In this document: positions 8,931 through 17,451 of the stretch, piece after piece
How positions within the stretch are numbered: position 1 is the stretch's first letter
Layout of the letters: each line of letters opens with the position of its first letter
From: JAJDXO01 sp965221855
GTDB taxonomy: Bacteria; Pseudomonadota; Alphaproteobacteria; Rhodospirillales; UBA2165
Direction: 5' to 3'
NCBI GenBank assembly: GCA_965221855.1
Contig: CBDCSV010000007.1
Span: 186,001-250,000 of the forward strand
Length of the DNA: 64,000 bases
Made by a program: the position numbers and the translations under genes
Notes under the pieces: model-generated
The model's input: the letters and a program-made list of their open reading frames with translations, nothing else
The model's database searches: none
Told to the model about the DNA's origin: nothing

Positions 8931-10157
8931 ATGACCGAAATCTCACCGCTCGCACCGGACCGCTTTCCGGATATTCCGGCCGTCGCCGGCGTGAAATTCG
9001 CCCCCGTTTCCTGCGGGCTCAAGAAGGATGGCGCGCTGGACCTGTTGTTCGTCGCCTTGCCCGAGGCGACCGACGTTGCCGGCGTGTTTACGGACAGCGC
9101 CATGTCCTCGCCGACCATCGATTGGGACCGCGAGGTGTTGAAGAGCGGCCATGCGCGCGGTCTGGTCATTAATTCCGCGAACGCCAATTCCTTCACCGGG
9201 AAAGCCGGCGTCGCCGTGGTCGAGGCCACCGCCGCCGCGGCGGCAAAGGTACTTGGATGCGCGCCCGGCGACGTGATGATCAGTTCGACCGGCGTCATCG
9301 GCGAACAGCTAGCTGTGGGGAAGATCACCGACGCACTTCCCACGCTGTCGGTGTCCGAAACCGCGAGCTGGGAGGACGCGGCGCTGGCTATCTCGACAAC
9401 GGACACCTTCTCGAAAGGCTCGTCCCGCCAGGTCGACATCGACGGCACTCCCGTAACCATCGCCGGTATCGCCAAGGGCTCGGGCATGATCGCGCCCCAC
9501 ATGGCGACCATGCTGGCCTATGTTTTCACCGACGCCGCAATCTCCCACGGGGTGCTCCAGCACCTCCTGGAAAATGCCGTCAACAGGAGTTTCAACAGGA
9601 TCACCGTGGATTCCGACCGGTCCACCAACGACACAGTGTTGCTGTGTGCGACCGGTGCGGCCGATCACAAGTGGGTCGCCCAGGCCGGCGACGCCCACCT
9701 CCGTGCATTTCGCGGCGCCCTCGACGAGGTGTGCCTCGACCTCGCCCATCAGATCGTCCGGGACGGGGAGGGGGCGGCCAAGTTCATCGAAATCACCGTG
9801 ACCGGCGCCGGGGACGACCGGGCGGCCAAGGCGGTGGGCCGCGCCATCGCAGATTCGCCCCTGGTCAAGACCGCCATCGCCGGCGAGGACGCCAACTGGG
9901 GCCGGATCGTCATGGCGGTCGGCAAGGCCGGCGAGGCGGCCGACCGGGACAGGCTCGCCATCACCATCGGCGGCATCGCCGTCGCCCGGGACGGCGTCGC
10001 CGTGGACGGCTACGACGAGGCCCCGGTGGCGGCCCACATGAAGGGCGACGAAATCGGCATCGAAGTGGATCTCGGCGTCGGGTCCGGCCGGGCGACGGTC
10101 TGGACCTGCGACCTGACCCACGGCTACATCTCCATCAATGCCGATTACCGGACCTGA
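8931..10157 (+). CDS. argJ: bifunctional ornithine acetyltransferase / N-acetylglutamate synthase
   Basis: 408 residues. ArgJ moves the acetyl group from N-acetylornithine to glutamate in the cyclic arginine pathway. The autocleavage site is visible as KGSGMIAPHMATMLAYVFTDA, where the Thr of ATML becomes the nucleophile of the beta chain. The end GYISINADYRT is the family C-terminus. ATG 8931 is preferred over an in-frame upstream ATG at 8871, because the latter lies before the terminator hairpin and adds 20 residues of low-complexity Arg-rich sequence. Confidence 0.97.
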   Translation: MTEISPLAPDRFPDIPAVAGVKFAPVSCGLKKDGALDLLFVALPEATDVAGVFTDSAMSSPTIDWDREVLKSGHARGLVINSANANSFTGKAGVAVVEATAAAAAKVLGCAPGDVMISSTGVIGEQLAVGKITDALPTLSVSETASWEDAALAISTTDTFSKGSSRQVDIDGTPVTIAGIAKGSGMIAPHMATMLAYVFTDAAISHGVLQHLLENAVNRSFNRITVDSDRSTNDTVLLCATGAADHKWVAQAGDAHLRAFRGALDEVCLDLAHQIVRDGEGAAKFIEITVTGAGDDRAAKAVGRAIADSPLVKTAIAGEDANWGRIVMAVGKAGEAADRDRLAITIGGIAVARDGVAVDGYDEAPVAAHMKGDEIGIEVDLGVGSGRATVWTCDLTHGYISINADYRT

Positions 10158-10164
10158 TCCGGCA

Positions 10165-10716
10165 ATGGTTCCCATTCTCGAAACCGAGCGGCTGGTTCTG
10201 CGGCCGTTCGCCGCCTCGGATCTCGACCATCTCGTCGAGTTGATCGGCGATCCCGACGTGGCGACCATGACCTCCAACGTTCCCCATCCCTATACTCGGG
10301 CGGACGGCAAGGCATGGTTGGCGCGCCGCCAATCGGAGACATCGGAGGCTAGCGATGCGACACTGGCGATTCAGCTTCGTTCCGGTCCCCCGCTTGTCGG
10401 CAGCATCGCTCTCTGGTGCCGCGAGAAGAACCGGGTTGCGGAAATCGGATACTGGCTCGGGCAAATATACTGGAACCGGGGGTACATGACCGAGGCGGCA
10501 AGGGGTATTTTGCGCTACGCATTCGACGAATTGGGTTACGGGACGGTCTATGCATGGGCGTTCACGCACAATCTCGCTTCCCGGCGCGTGCAGGAGAAGC
10601 TCGGCATGACCGCCGTGGAGACGCGGCTCCGCCTCGCGCCGGCCCGGAATCGGGAGATCGAAACGACGAAACGCCGGATTACGGCCGAGGAATGGCGGAA
10701 TGACCATCGGACCTGA
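10165..10716 (+). CDS. GNAT-family N-acetyltransferase (RimJ/RimL-like)
   Basis: 183 residues. It starts MVPILETERLVLRPFAASD, the usual RimJ/RimL opening, and shows IGYWLGQIYWNRGYMTEAA, the acetyl-CoA pyrophosphate loop region, and NLASRRVQEKLGM. It transfers acetyl from acetyl-CoA to an amine, perhaps a protein N-terminus; the substrate is unknown. It follows argJ by a few bases and overlaps the Nudix gene, so it is part of the argJ-GNAT-Nudix-HAD operon. An alternative start at 10138 would overlap the end of argJ. Confidence 0.9.
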   Translation: MVPILETERLVLRPFAASDLDHLVELIGDPDVATMTSNVPHPYTRADGKAWLARRQSETSEASDATLAIQLRSGPPLVGSIALWCREKNRVAEIGYWLGQIYWNRGYMTEAARGILRYAFDELGYGTVYAWAFTHNLASRRVQEKLGMTAVETRLRLAPARNREIETTKRRITAEEWRNDHRT

Positions 10717-11158
10717 TCCGAGCTGCCTGGAGGCCGAGGCGCGCGCCGCCCGGCCCGGCGCGCCGGTGGTTCTGGTTTCGGCGATCGCGCTGGTGGACGC
10801 CGACGGCCGGGTGCTGCTGGCCCGGCGGCCCGAGGGCAAGTCCATGGCCGGGCTGTGGGAGTTTCCCGGCGGCAAGGTGGCGGACGGCGAAACCCCGGAA
10901 GCCGCGCTCTGCCGGGAACTCAAGGAGGAATTGGACCTCGACGTTACCGAAAGCTGCCTCGCGCCCATCGCCTTCGCCTCCCACGCCTACGACGACTTTC
11001 ACCTCCTGATGCCCCTGTTCGTCTGCCGGGTGTGGAAAGGGACGCCGGCCCCGGCGGAGGGACAGGCGCTGAAATGGGTGTTCCCGAACCGGATGGGGGA
11101 CTATCCCATGCCGCCGGCGGACGAACCGCTTGTCGCATTGCTGTGCGATCTGCTGTGA
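10700..11158 (+). CDS. MutT-like Nudix hydrolase (8-oxo-dGTP diphosphatase type)
   Basis: 152 residues. The Nudix box is complete: GGKVADGETPEAALCRELKEE, with the GxxxxxE and REL-EE residues in register. The start VVLVSAIALVDADGRVLLARRP matches MutT, which removes oxidised dGTP from the nucleotide pool. It overlaps both neighbours by a few bases, indicating coupling in the argJ operon. Confidence 0.88.
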   Translation: MTIGPDPSCLEAEARAARPGAPVVLVSAIALVDADGRVLLARRPEGKSMAGLWEFPGGKVADGETPEAALCRELKEELDLDVTESCLAPIAFASHAYDDFHLLMPLFVCRVWKGTPAPAEGQALKWVFPNRMGDYPMPPADEPLVALLCDLL

Positions 11159-11811
11159 CCGGAAAGCCGGCGCTGCTGTTCGATCTCGACGGGACGCTGA
11201 CCGACCCCAAACCGGGCGTCACCAACTGCGTTCGCCACGCCATCAAAAAGATGGATATCCCGGTCGATCCGGCGGACGACCTCACCTGGTGCATCGGCCC
11301 GCCGCTCTATGAGAGCTTCGGCGCCATGATGCCGGACGCGGGGCAGGCCGACATCGACCGCGCGATCGCGCTCTACCGGGAACGGTTCCGCGACATCGGG
11401 ATCTACGAGAACGAGCTTTGCGACGGGATCGAAGCGGCGGTCGAGGGATTTCATCGGGCGGGCCATCCGCTGCTGGTGGCGACGACCAAACCGCATGTCT
11501 ACGCCGGCCGCATCATCGATCATTTCGACCTCCGGCGGTTTTTCCCGCGGGTCTATGGTTCGGAGCTGGACGGCGCCCGGGCCGACAAGCGCGACCTGCT
11601 GGCGCACATATTCGCCGCGGAGGGGATCGAGCCCGCGAATGCGGTGATGATCGGCGACCGCCGTCACGATATCGAGGGCGCCCGGGCCCATGGCGCGAAC
11701 GCCATCGGCGTCCAATGGGGCTACGGGTCCGACGCCGAACTTACCGAAGCCGGCGCCGATCGCCTGGCCGCCCACCCTTCGGGTCTTGCCGCCGCCGTAA
11801 ACAGTCTTTGA
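11155..11811 (+). CDS. HAD-family hydrolase, phosphoglycolate phosphatase-like
   Basis: 218 residues from a GTG at 11155 that overlaps the Nudix stop (GTGA). HAD motif I is FDLDGTLTD, motif II VATTKP, motif III a lysine in GARADKRDL, and motif IV GDRRHDIEGA. The helical cap after motif I and the closing IGVQWGYGSDAEL are typical of the Gph/PPase subgroup. The likely role is dephosphorylation of a small phosphorylated metabolite. The open frame upstream of 11155 is out-of-frame shadow inside the Nudix gene. Confidence 0.9.
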   Translation: MTGKPALLFDLDGTLTDPKPGVTNCVRHAIKKMDIPVDPADDLTWCIGPPLYESFGAMMPDAGQADIDRAIALYRERFRDIGIYENELCDGIEAAVEGFHRAGHPLLVATTKPHVYAGRIIDHFDLRRFFPRVYGSELDGARADKRDLLAHIFAAEGIEPANAVMIGDRRHDIEGARAHGANAIGVQWGYGSDAELTEAGADRLAAHPSGLAAAVNSL

Positions 11812-11880
11812 GCGCTTCGTCCGCCGTGTTGCGGCGCCGAACTCTCCTGCTAGGATGGCGCCCGCTTCAGGGAGAGAAAC

Positions 11881-12648
11881 GTGAACGACACCGTTACCGC
11901 CTGCGTGTTGATCATCGGCGACGAGGTGCTGTCCGGGCGCACCGAGGACGCCAACCTGAACTGGCTCGCCACGCGCCTCACCGGCATGGGCATCCGCCTC
12001 GCCGAGGCACGGGTCATCCCGGACGACGAGGACGCCATCATCGCCGCGATCAACGAGGCGCGGGAGAAGTACACCTACGTCTTCACCACCGGCGGCATCG
12101 GCCCGACCCATGACGACATCACCGCGCTGTGCGTCGCCAAGGCCTTCGGGACCGAGCTGGAGCGCCGCGCGGAAGCGGTGAAGCTGCTCGAAGAGCACAT
12201 GGGCAGGGACCGGCTGAACGAGGCCCGGCTGAAGATGGCCGAGGTGCCCGTCGGCTCGACCCTGATCGACAATCCGGTGTCCAAGGCGCCGGGCTTTCGG
12301 ATGGGCAACGTCCATGTGATGGCCGGCGTGCCCTCGATCATGCGGGCCATGTTCGACGGGATCGCCGGCGACTTGAAGGGCGGCGCCAAGATGCTGTCCA
12401 GGACCGTCGTCGCCTACCTGCCCGAGGGCACCGTCGCCGAGGGGCTGGGCCGGGTCCAGGACGATCACCCGGACACCGAAATCGGATCGTACCCGTTCTA
12501 CAAGGCCGGCAAGTTCGGCTGTTCGCTGGTGACCCGGGCCACCGACCCGGACGAACTGGACGCGGCGGCCGAGGACATCCGCCGAATGATCCGCGATCTC
12601 GGCGGCGAGCCCCATGAGGATGACGGCTCGGAGCTGCCCCCCGGCTGA
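11881..12648 (+). CDS. CinA N-terminal/MoCF-domain protein (molybdopterin-binding type)
   Basis: 255 residues, GTG start behind AGGGAGAGA. The MoCF fold is shown by CVLIIGDEVLSGRTEDANLNW, VFTTGGIGPTHDDITA and VHVMAGVPSIMRAMFDG. The length corresponds to the CinA N-terminal part without the nicotinamide-deamidase domain, the form common in alphaproteobacteria. Exact biochemical role is not established for this stand-alone form. Confidence 0.88.
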   Translation: MNDTVTACVLIIGDEVLSGRTEDANLNWLATRLTGMGIRLAEARVIPDDEDAIIAAINEAREKYTYVFTTGGIGPTHDDITALCVAKAFGTELERRAEAVKLLEEHMGRDRLNEARLKMAEVPVGSTLIDNPVSKAPGFRMGNVHVMAGVPSIMRAMFDGIAGDLKGGAKMLSRTVVAYLPEGTVAEGLGRVQDDHPDTEIGSYPFYKAGKFGCSLVTRATDPDELDAAAEDIRRMIRDLGGEPHEDDGSELPPG

Positions 12649-12656
12649 GTGAGCAA

Positions 12657-12687
12657 CCGGATAGATGGGTGACACTCATCTATCCGG
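12657..12687. repeat. perfect inverted repeat after the cinA-like gene
   Basis: Arms CCGGATAGATG/CATCTATCCGG around a 9-nt loop. A further CTATCTATCCGG copy follows at 12701-12712, then two copies of GTCTGTACCCCC. The first hairpin could end the cinA-like transcript. The repeated half-sites look more like the end of an eroded mobile element, but no transposase is left here. Confidence 0.5.
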
Positions 12688-13021
12688 TCCAATCTGTTAC
12701 CTATCTATCCGGTCTGTACCCCCGTCTGTACCCCCCTCCCTAACCCTCCCCCTCAAGGCTACTGGATTCACACATCTCGAAATCATCAATGATTTGAATG
12801 GGTTAGGTGGGTTCTGATCGATGAAATGCCCGGATTAGCGATCACCAGAACATATTGAAAATACAGCGTTTTCTTTGGCTAAGGACTGCATCGGGAAAAG
12901 ATGTGTGCATGCCGTAGCCCCTCAAGGGGGGAGGGAATAGGCGGATCGGTCCACCTCCCCCCGAAATCTTCCCCTCTCCCCCTGAAGGGGGCGAGGGGAC
13001 ACTTGTGTCGCTCCGCACACC
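12688..13021. other. intergenic region with C-rich hairpins
   Basis: No gene seen. It holds short C-rich tracts and, at 12971-12998, a hairpin of the form CCCCTCTCCCCC/GGGGGCGAGGGG. Similar hairpins lie on the other side of the MFS pseudogene at 14343-14365 and 14383-14406. Confidence 0.5.
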
Positions 13022-14221
13022 CTACCCCGCCCGGCGGGCCCTGATCCAGACGAACCAGGCCACCAGGGCGGCGCCGACGGCGAGGGTGCCCTGGCCCGCG
13101 ACGCTGAACCACTCCGCCGTCCCGCCGCCCGCCACCGCCGCCATCACCACCGGCGAGAGGAACTGGGCCAGGAACACCGCCATGGTGAGCCCGGACGACG
13201 CCCGTCCGCGGATATGGGGGGCCGCGTCCTCGAGGATCAGGCCGACCAGGGCGGGGAACATCAGTCCCAGGCCGGCGCCGGACAGGATCATGCCGCCGAC
13301 CACCGCCGGCAGCCCGTCCGCCGATCCGACGACCGTCAGCCCCGCGCCGATCAGCAGGAAGGTCAGGGTGATCGACCCGCGCCCGGACAGGACCTGGCGG
13401 ATGCGGCCGTAGAGGGAGGCGACCACCGCCGAGGTCAGGCTGGCGCACGCGATGGTGAGTGCCGCGGTCGAGGGCTCGGGCGCGCCGATCTCGCGGAGCA
13501 GGAATGGAAGCTGCACCGGGATGACGTAGTACGCCAAAATGGCGAGGAAGGCGGCGGCGTAGGCGGTGGCGAACAGTTTCTAGGGGATGTCGCCGGCCGC
13601 CTCGCGGGCCTCGGCGTCCTGCCGCTCGCGGATGTCGGGGACCAGGAAGAACAGGGTCGGCAGAAGGATCACCGGGACCGCGTAGATGGCGAAGGGCAGC
13701 CGCCAGCCGAATTCGGCCAGGAACCCGCCGGCGGTGATGTAGATCACGCCGCCCAAGGACATGGCGGCCGACTGCCAGCCCAGAATCCGGTTGCGCCGAT
13801 GGCCCTCGTAACAGCCGCCGATCAGCGAGATGGCGCCGGTGAGGATTCCCGCCACCGAAACGCCCAGCAGCGCGCGGCCGATCAGGATGTCGGTCAGGCC
13901 GTCCAGGAACAGCCCGGACGAGCCGGCGAGGATGTAGATCACCGCCGAGACGGCGAGCACCGGCTTGGCTCCCGATTTGTCGGCGAGGTATCCGGCTAGC
14001 GGCGAGGCCAGCACGATGAACAGGGCGGGCACGGTCAGCGAAAGCTGGGTCAGGAACCGGGCGTCGGGCAGGCTCTTGAAATGCTCGGCGATGGCCGGCA
14101 GCGCCGGCGCGATGGTGGTGCCCGACATGACCGTGAGGGTGCTGGCGCCGAGCAGCGTGGCGGCCAGAAGCGCCTGGCCGAGGGCGCCGGACGGGAGTTG
14201 GACGGGGCCGCCGGAAGACAT
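13022..14221 (-). pseudogene. MFS transporter interrupted by an in-frame TAG
   Basis: Drug/metabolite MFS permease of about 399 codons with about 12 hydrophobic helices, starting MSSGGPVQLPSGALGQALLA. The helix 2-3 motif GYLADKSGAKPVL is visible in the first half. After GDIP at codon 213 there is a TAG (13580-13582), and the same frame then continues without any shift as KLFATAYAAAFLAILAYYVIP to a normal end. Both halves look intact, so the change appears recent. A TGG to TAG change is the simplest reading; a sequencing error is possible. Confidence 0.8.
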
Positions 14222-14514
14222 GGCGCACCCTCGCTTGCCCGCCTGTCCCGGGCAAGCACAAACTCGGCAACTCGAAACCGGGTGAGGGGGAATTTTCATA
14301 TCCCCCCCACCCTCGACGCCCGGCCGGTTGCCGGACGTCTCGACCTCCCCCTCCAAGGGGGAGGTGGACCAACCCAACTATTCCCTCCCCCCTCCGAGGG
14401 GGAGGGTCAGGGTGGGGGTGAGGGGGGCGGTCACTTAACTAGTATCCGGGAAATCCAGCCCTATAATGCGCCCCGATTCCCGCTCAGCCCTATCGGGGCG
14501 GAAACCCCATGCGT
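14222..14514. other. intergenic region with C-rich palindromes and tRNA promoter
   Basis: Two perfect-arm hairpins: ACCTCCCCCT/AGGGGGAGGT at 14343-14365 and CCCTCCCCC/GGGGGAGGG at 14383-14406, probably repeats of one family. A TATAAT box at 14462-14467 is placed about 50 bp before the tRNA and is the likely -10 element; no convincing -35 was found. Confidence 0.5.
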
Positions 14515-14601
14515 GCCCGCGTGGCGGAATTGGTAGACGCAAGGGACTTAAAATCCCTCAGCCCTTGGGCTGTCCCGGTTCGAGTCCGGGCGCGGGCACC
14601 A
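14515..14601 (+). tRNA. tRNA-Leu (anticodon UAA)
   Basis: 87-nt class II tRNA. The acceptor stem pairs GCCCGCG with CGCGGGC, followed by ACCA, so CCA is encoded. The D-arm is GCGGAATTGGTAGACGC and the anticodon stem AGGGA/TCCCT encloses CTTAAAA with anticodon TAA. A long variable arm and a TTCGAGT T-loop are present. A run of seven T follows the gene and can serve as terminator. The gene borders a lower-GC insert, as tRNA-Leu genes often do. Confidence 0.97.
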
Positions 14602-14774
14602 GTTTTTTTCAGCTTGCCTGATTTCGAATCCCCTCCCGGTCGGGGAGACGACCTAGCCTCCACGCTCGAAACCTTCGAAAACCATCGGATAGTCACCAGA
14701 GTAAATCTCTTGTTATAGTTGACGAAAGACATAAGTTTGCACCATTCTGAAGAAGAGAATCGGAAGGAGGCAAC

Positions 14775-16187
14775 ATGTCGCTGCCAGATTACTTGAAGAC
14801 CGGAGAACCCTCACGGCTCATACCGGTCATTTCAGATACCCGCAAGGAACAGAGAGCCACATCCGTGTTGCTGGCGGTCTTGACGGTTGTGCCGGAGTTT
14901 GCTGATCGGCTATTTGCGCCCCTCGGCCATCGGGTAGGCAAGCGATCAACGGTAAATTCGTTCACAGAGGTTGTGTTGCATAAGGGCCTTCATCCCGAAA
15001 AAGATCGGCCTGATGGGCTACTCGAATTAGTGACAGGCAAACGAAAATGGGTTGCTCTCATTGAGGCGAAAATTGGATCGGCCCAACTTGAGAAAGAACA
15101 GATCGAGAGATATCTCCAGCTTGCCCGAGACAATGAACTGGATGCCGTAATCACTATTTCGAATGAATTTGCCACCCGCCCGACCCACCATCCGTTGACG
15201 ATTTCCAAGGTGCTGACCCGCCGGGTCGATTTATTTCACCTGTCGTGGACAAGCATTTTTACCGACGCGGTGATATTGCACGAGAACTCTGCAATTTCCG
15301 ATCCCGAGCAGGCGTATTTGCTACGGGAATTCATTCGATTTCTGTCTCACGACTCAGTCGGCGTGACCGGGTACAAAAATATGCCGGCGCGCTGGAAGGA
15401 GATTGTGGACCTTGTTGTCACTGGTGCCCGGCTCAGCCCAAGGGCTGATGGGATCGAGGAAATTGTTGGCGGATGGCATCAGGAGATGAGGGATCTTGCA
15501 CTCATAATGAGTAGGGATCTTGGCGAAGCTGTTCAGCTTCGCATGTCCAGAGCGCACTCCAATGACCCTGATTCGAGAATGAAGCGGGATATTGGGCTTC
15601 TTTGCAGCGATGCGAAATTGCGTTCCAGGTTGATCATTCCCAACGCCGCATCGGAGTTGACCGTCGTTGCAGATTTGCGGGCGAGGACATTGACGGCTTC
15701 GATGACCGTCGACGCTCCCACCAACATAAAGCGATCAACCGCGCGTCTCCGTTGGCTGCTGCGGCAAATTAAGGCCGTTGATCCTACGAATGTTTTCGTC
15801 ACAACAATCTGGCCGTCGCGAGCGACAAACACGGTACTTCCATTACAGGCCCTTCGTGAAGATGACACGGTGTTGCAGGGCGGCGGCAAGGGCACCGCTC
15901 CCAGGGCGTTTGAAGTCTCCATCAAGATGGACGGAGGCCGTAGGTTCGGTGGACGAAAGACGTTTATTGAGGATGTCGAAAAATTGGTGCCCGAATTTTA
16001 CGAGCGTATCGGTCAGCATCTCAGGGCTTGGCAACCAACACCACCGAAACCAATCAAGTCGGATTCTCTAGAAGAAGCGTCGGAACCCGAGGTCAGCACC
16101 ACAGTGTCGGTCACGCCCGGCAATGCGTACACGAGCCTATTGGACGTGCCTCCATTCTTGAGACGTCCTCCAGGTCCAATGGATTGA
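14775..16187 (+). CDS. PD-(D/E)XK nuclease-superfamily-like protein, unknown role
   Basis: 470 residues, ATG preceded by GGAAGGAGG. I do not recognise a named family with certainty. Residues E65 (FTEVVL), D80 (RPDG) and E97-A-K99 (LIEAKIG), followed by a glutamine/glutamate-rich helix, match the active-site order of PD-(D/E)XK nucleases (E, D, ExK). The remaining 350 residues hold a mixed alpha/beta region and a disordered, proline-rich tail. The gene has lower GC than its neighbours and sits directly behind tRNA-Leu, suggesting horizontal gain. It stands alone, so a defence function is inference. Confidence 0.6.
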   Translation: MSLPDYLKTGEPSRLIPVISDTRKEQRATSVLLAVLTVVPEFADRLFAPLGHRVGKRSTVNSFTEVVLHKGLHPEKDRPDGLLELVTGKRKWVALIEAKIGSAQLEKEQIERYLQLARDNELDAVITISNEFATRPTHHPLTISKVLTRRVDLFHLSWTSIFTDAVILHENSAISDPEQAYLLREFIRFLSHDSVGVTGYKNMPARWKEIVDLVVTGARLSPRADGIEEIVGGWHQEMRDLALIMSRDLGEAVQLRMSRAHSNDPDSRMKRDIGLLCSDAKLRSRLIIPNAASELTVVADLRARTLTASMTVDAPTNIKRSTARLRWLLRQIKAVDPTNVFVTTIWPSRATNTVLPLQALREDDTVLQGGGKGTAPRAFEVSIKMDGGRRFGGRKTFIEDVEKLVPEFYERIGQHLRAWQPTPPKPIKSDSLEEASEPEVSTTVSVTPGNAYTSLLDVPPFLRRPPGPMD

Positions 16188-16241
16188 GAACTCGCCGCTA
16201 CTAAAACAGCCAGGTGGGGAAGCCCTTGGGGGCGACCTCGA

Positions 16242-16379
16242 TCACCCATTCGGGGAGCAGGGCCTGGAACCAGAACATTTCACGGTTTCGCCTTTGAAGT
16301 ATTGGGCCTGGGCCGGCGGTGCGCTCAATGCGACCGCCGCCACGCCGAGAGCAATGGCAGTAAATGTCTTGGTCTTCAT
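16242..16379 (-). pseudogene. remnant of an exported protein (signal peptide only), TctC-like N-terminus
   Basis: ATG 16379 with a good GGGGAGGT site begins MKTKTFTAIALGVAAVALSA, a clean signal peptide ending AQAQ, then YFKGETVK, which resembles the mature N-terminus of the TctC-type protein at 52901. The frame then ends after 45 residues. Shifting frame near 16270 gives EMFWFQALLPEWVIEVAP through to a stop near 16198, which could be the C-terminal end of another protein. This looks like a deletion scar that joined two gene ends. It might instead be a genuine tiny secreted protein. Confidence 0.5.
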
Positions 16380-16488
16380 CGTTACCTCCCCGTACTCAGT
16401 ATGATGTGTCTCCGTGTGTCTTGATGTTTCTTGATATTTCCGGGGCACGGGCTCGTTACGGCCCTTTCGTGCCCGAAAGTCCCGCCGT

Positions 16489-17250
16489 CTAAGCCGGCGG
16501 CGCGGGTTGGTCCAATCCCTCGTCTCTTATCCTTTCCAAGAATGCCGAAAAGCCGTCGCTGGCGCCGGCGGGCGCCCGGAACATGGCGGCGAAAATGGTC
16601 ACCAGCCAGGGAATCTGTTCCTCGAAATCGATCATCGGGTGAATGTTCCTTTTGCGCTCCGCCTCATCCAGGGCGGCGCGCGCCGCGGCAGAGGAGATGT
16701 CGTGGACCGCGCACCACATGATGGTGAACCGCTGACGCGCCTCCTCCCGGGGCAGATGGGACTGATCGCCCGCGATCATGTCCAGGAACCGCTGATCGGT
16801 GGCGGCCGCCAGTTCGCCGAGGGGCGACGGGTTCGGCCAGCTGTACTCGTTGACCACCCAAGCGCGAAGACGGGCAAACCGGTACCGCGCGTCTTTATTG
16901 CCGAGTTCGGGGCTGACCAGCGGCGACATGTAGGCATAGATGATCTGTTCCAGCAGCGGCGGCCTGTCTTCCGCGACCCGGCACCGCTCCAACCGTTCGG
17001 TCCGCAGTCCGGTAATCTGCCGCGCCCTGCGCCTGATCACCCGGCGAAACAGGTCTTCCTTGGTCTTGAAGTGATAGTGGATGGCGCCGTTGGCCACGCC
17101 CGCCTCGGCGATGATGTCGCGAAGGGAGGTTCCCTCGAAGCCGCGTTCGGCGAAGGTTTTTTCGGCCGCGTCCAGGATCCGTTCGACGGACCGCTGGGAA
17201 TCGGATCGCAGGTTCCGCGTATCGTCCATCGCTGGGCTGGTCCCCGTCAT
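16489..17250 (-). CDS. TetR-family repressor controlling the divergent flavoprotein operon
   Basis: 253 residues. The N-terminal HTH is visible in TSLRDIIAEAGVANGAIHYHF followed by KTKEDLFRRVIRRRARQ. The C-terminal half has the TetR_C arrangement with a WCAVHDISS helix. The start could also be the ATG at 17229. It faces the flavoprotein gene across about 200 bp that contain two related palindromes (17285-17300 and 17359-17374). This is the classical layout of a repressor that controls itself and its divergent neighbour. Confidence 0.9.
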   Translation of the reverse strand: MTGTSPAMDDTRNLRSDSQRSVERILDAAEKTFAERGFEGTSLRDIIAEAGVANGAIHYHFKTKEDLFRRVIRRRARQITGLRTERLERCRVAEDRPPLLEQIIYAYMSPLVSPELGNKDARYRFARLRAWVVNEYSWPNPSPLGELAAATDQRFLDMIAGDQSHLPREEARQRFTIMWCAVHDISSAAARAALDEAERKRNIHPMIDFEEQIPWLVTIFAAMFRAPAGASDGFSAFLERIRDEGLDQPAPPA

Positions 17251-17284
17251 CCGCGATTGCGAACAGCCTCCAGTGGCCCAAAGT

Positions 17285-17300
17285 TTGGTTGATCGGCCAA
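17285..17300. promoter_or_regulatory. candidate TetR operator 1
   Basis: TTGGTTGATCGGCCAA. It shares the frame TTGGTnGAnnGnCCAA with the second site 74 bp away. It is close to the repressor start, so it would serve autorepression. Confidence 0.6.
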
Positions 17301-17358
17301 TTTATGTCAACCGGATACGCCCAAAAAAAGCCATATTCTCTGATTTTTGCATTGAAAT

Positions 17359-17374
17359 TTGGTCGAGTGACCAA
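17359..17374. promoter_or_regulatory. candidate TetR operator 2
   Basis: TTGGTCGAGTGACCAA, with perfect 6-bp arms around a 4-bp centre. It lies about 80 bp before the flavoprotein start, where a promoter would be expected. Together with operator 1 it suggests one repressor acting on both divergent promoters. Confidence 0.65.
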
Positions 17375-17451
17375 TTATAGTCTTGCCAACCGGTATCCGA
17401 AGCCGTGGATGGTTCAATGGGGAGGGCGCGCCGCGGGCGCGCGGCTTGGGC

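Noticed and set aside
13580..13582. TAG in the MFS gene as pyrrolysine
   Set aside because: Nothing links this transporter or this kind of organism to pyrrolysine; other TAG codons here are ordinary stops.
14515..16187. Integrated prophage or ICE at tRNA-Leu
   Set aside because: No integrase, no repeat of the tRNA 3' end and no phage genes were found downstream; only one foreign-looking gene is present.
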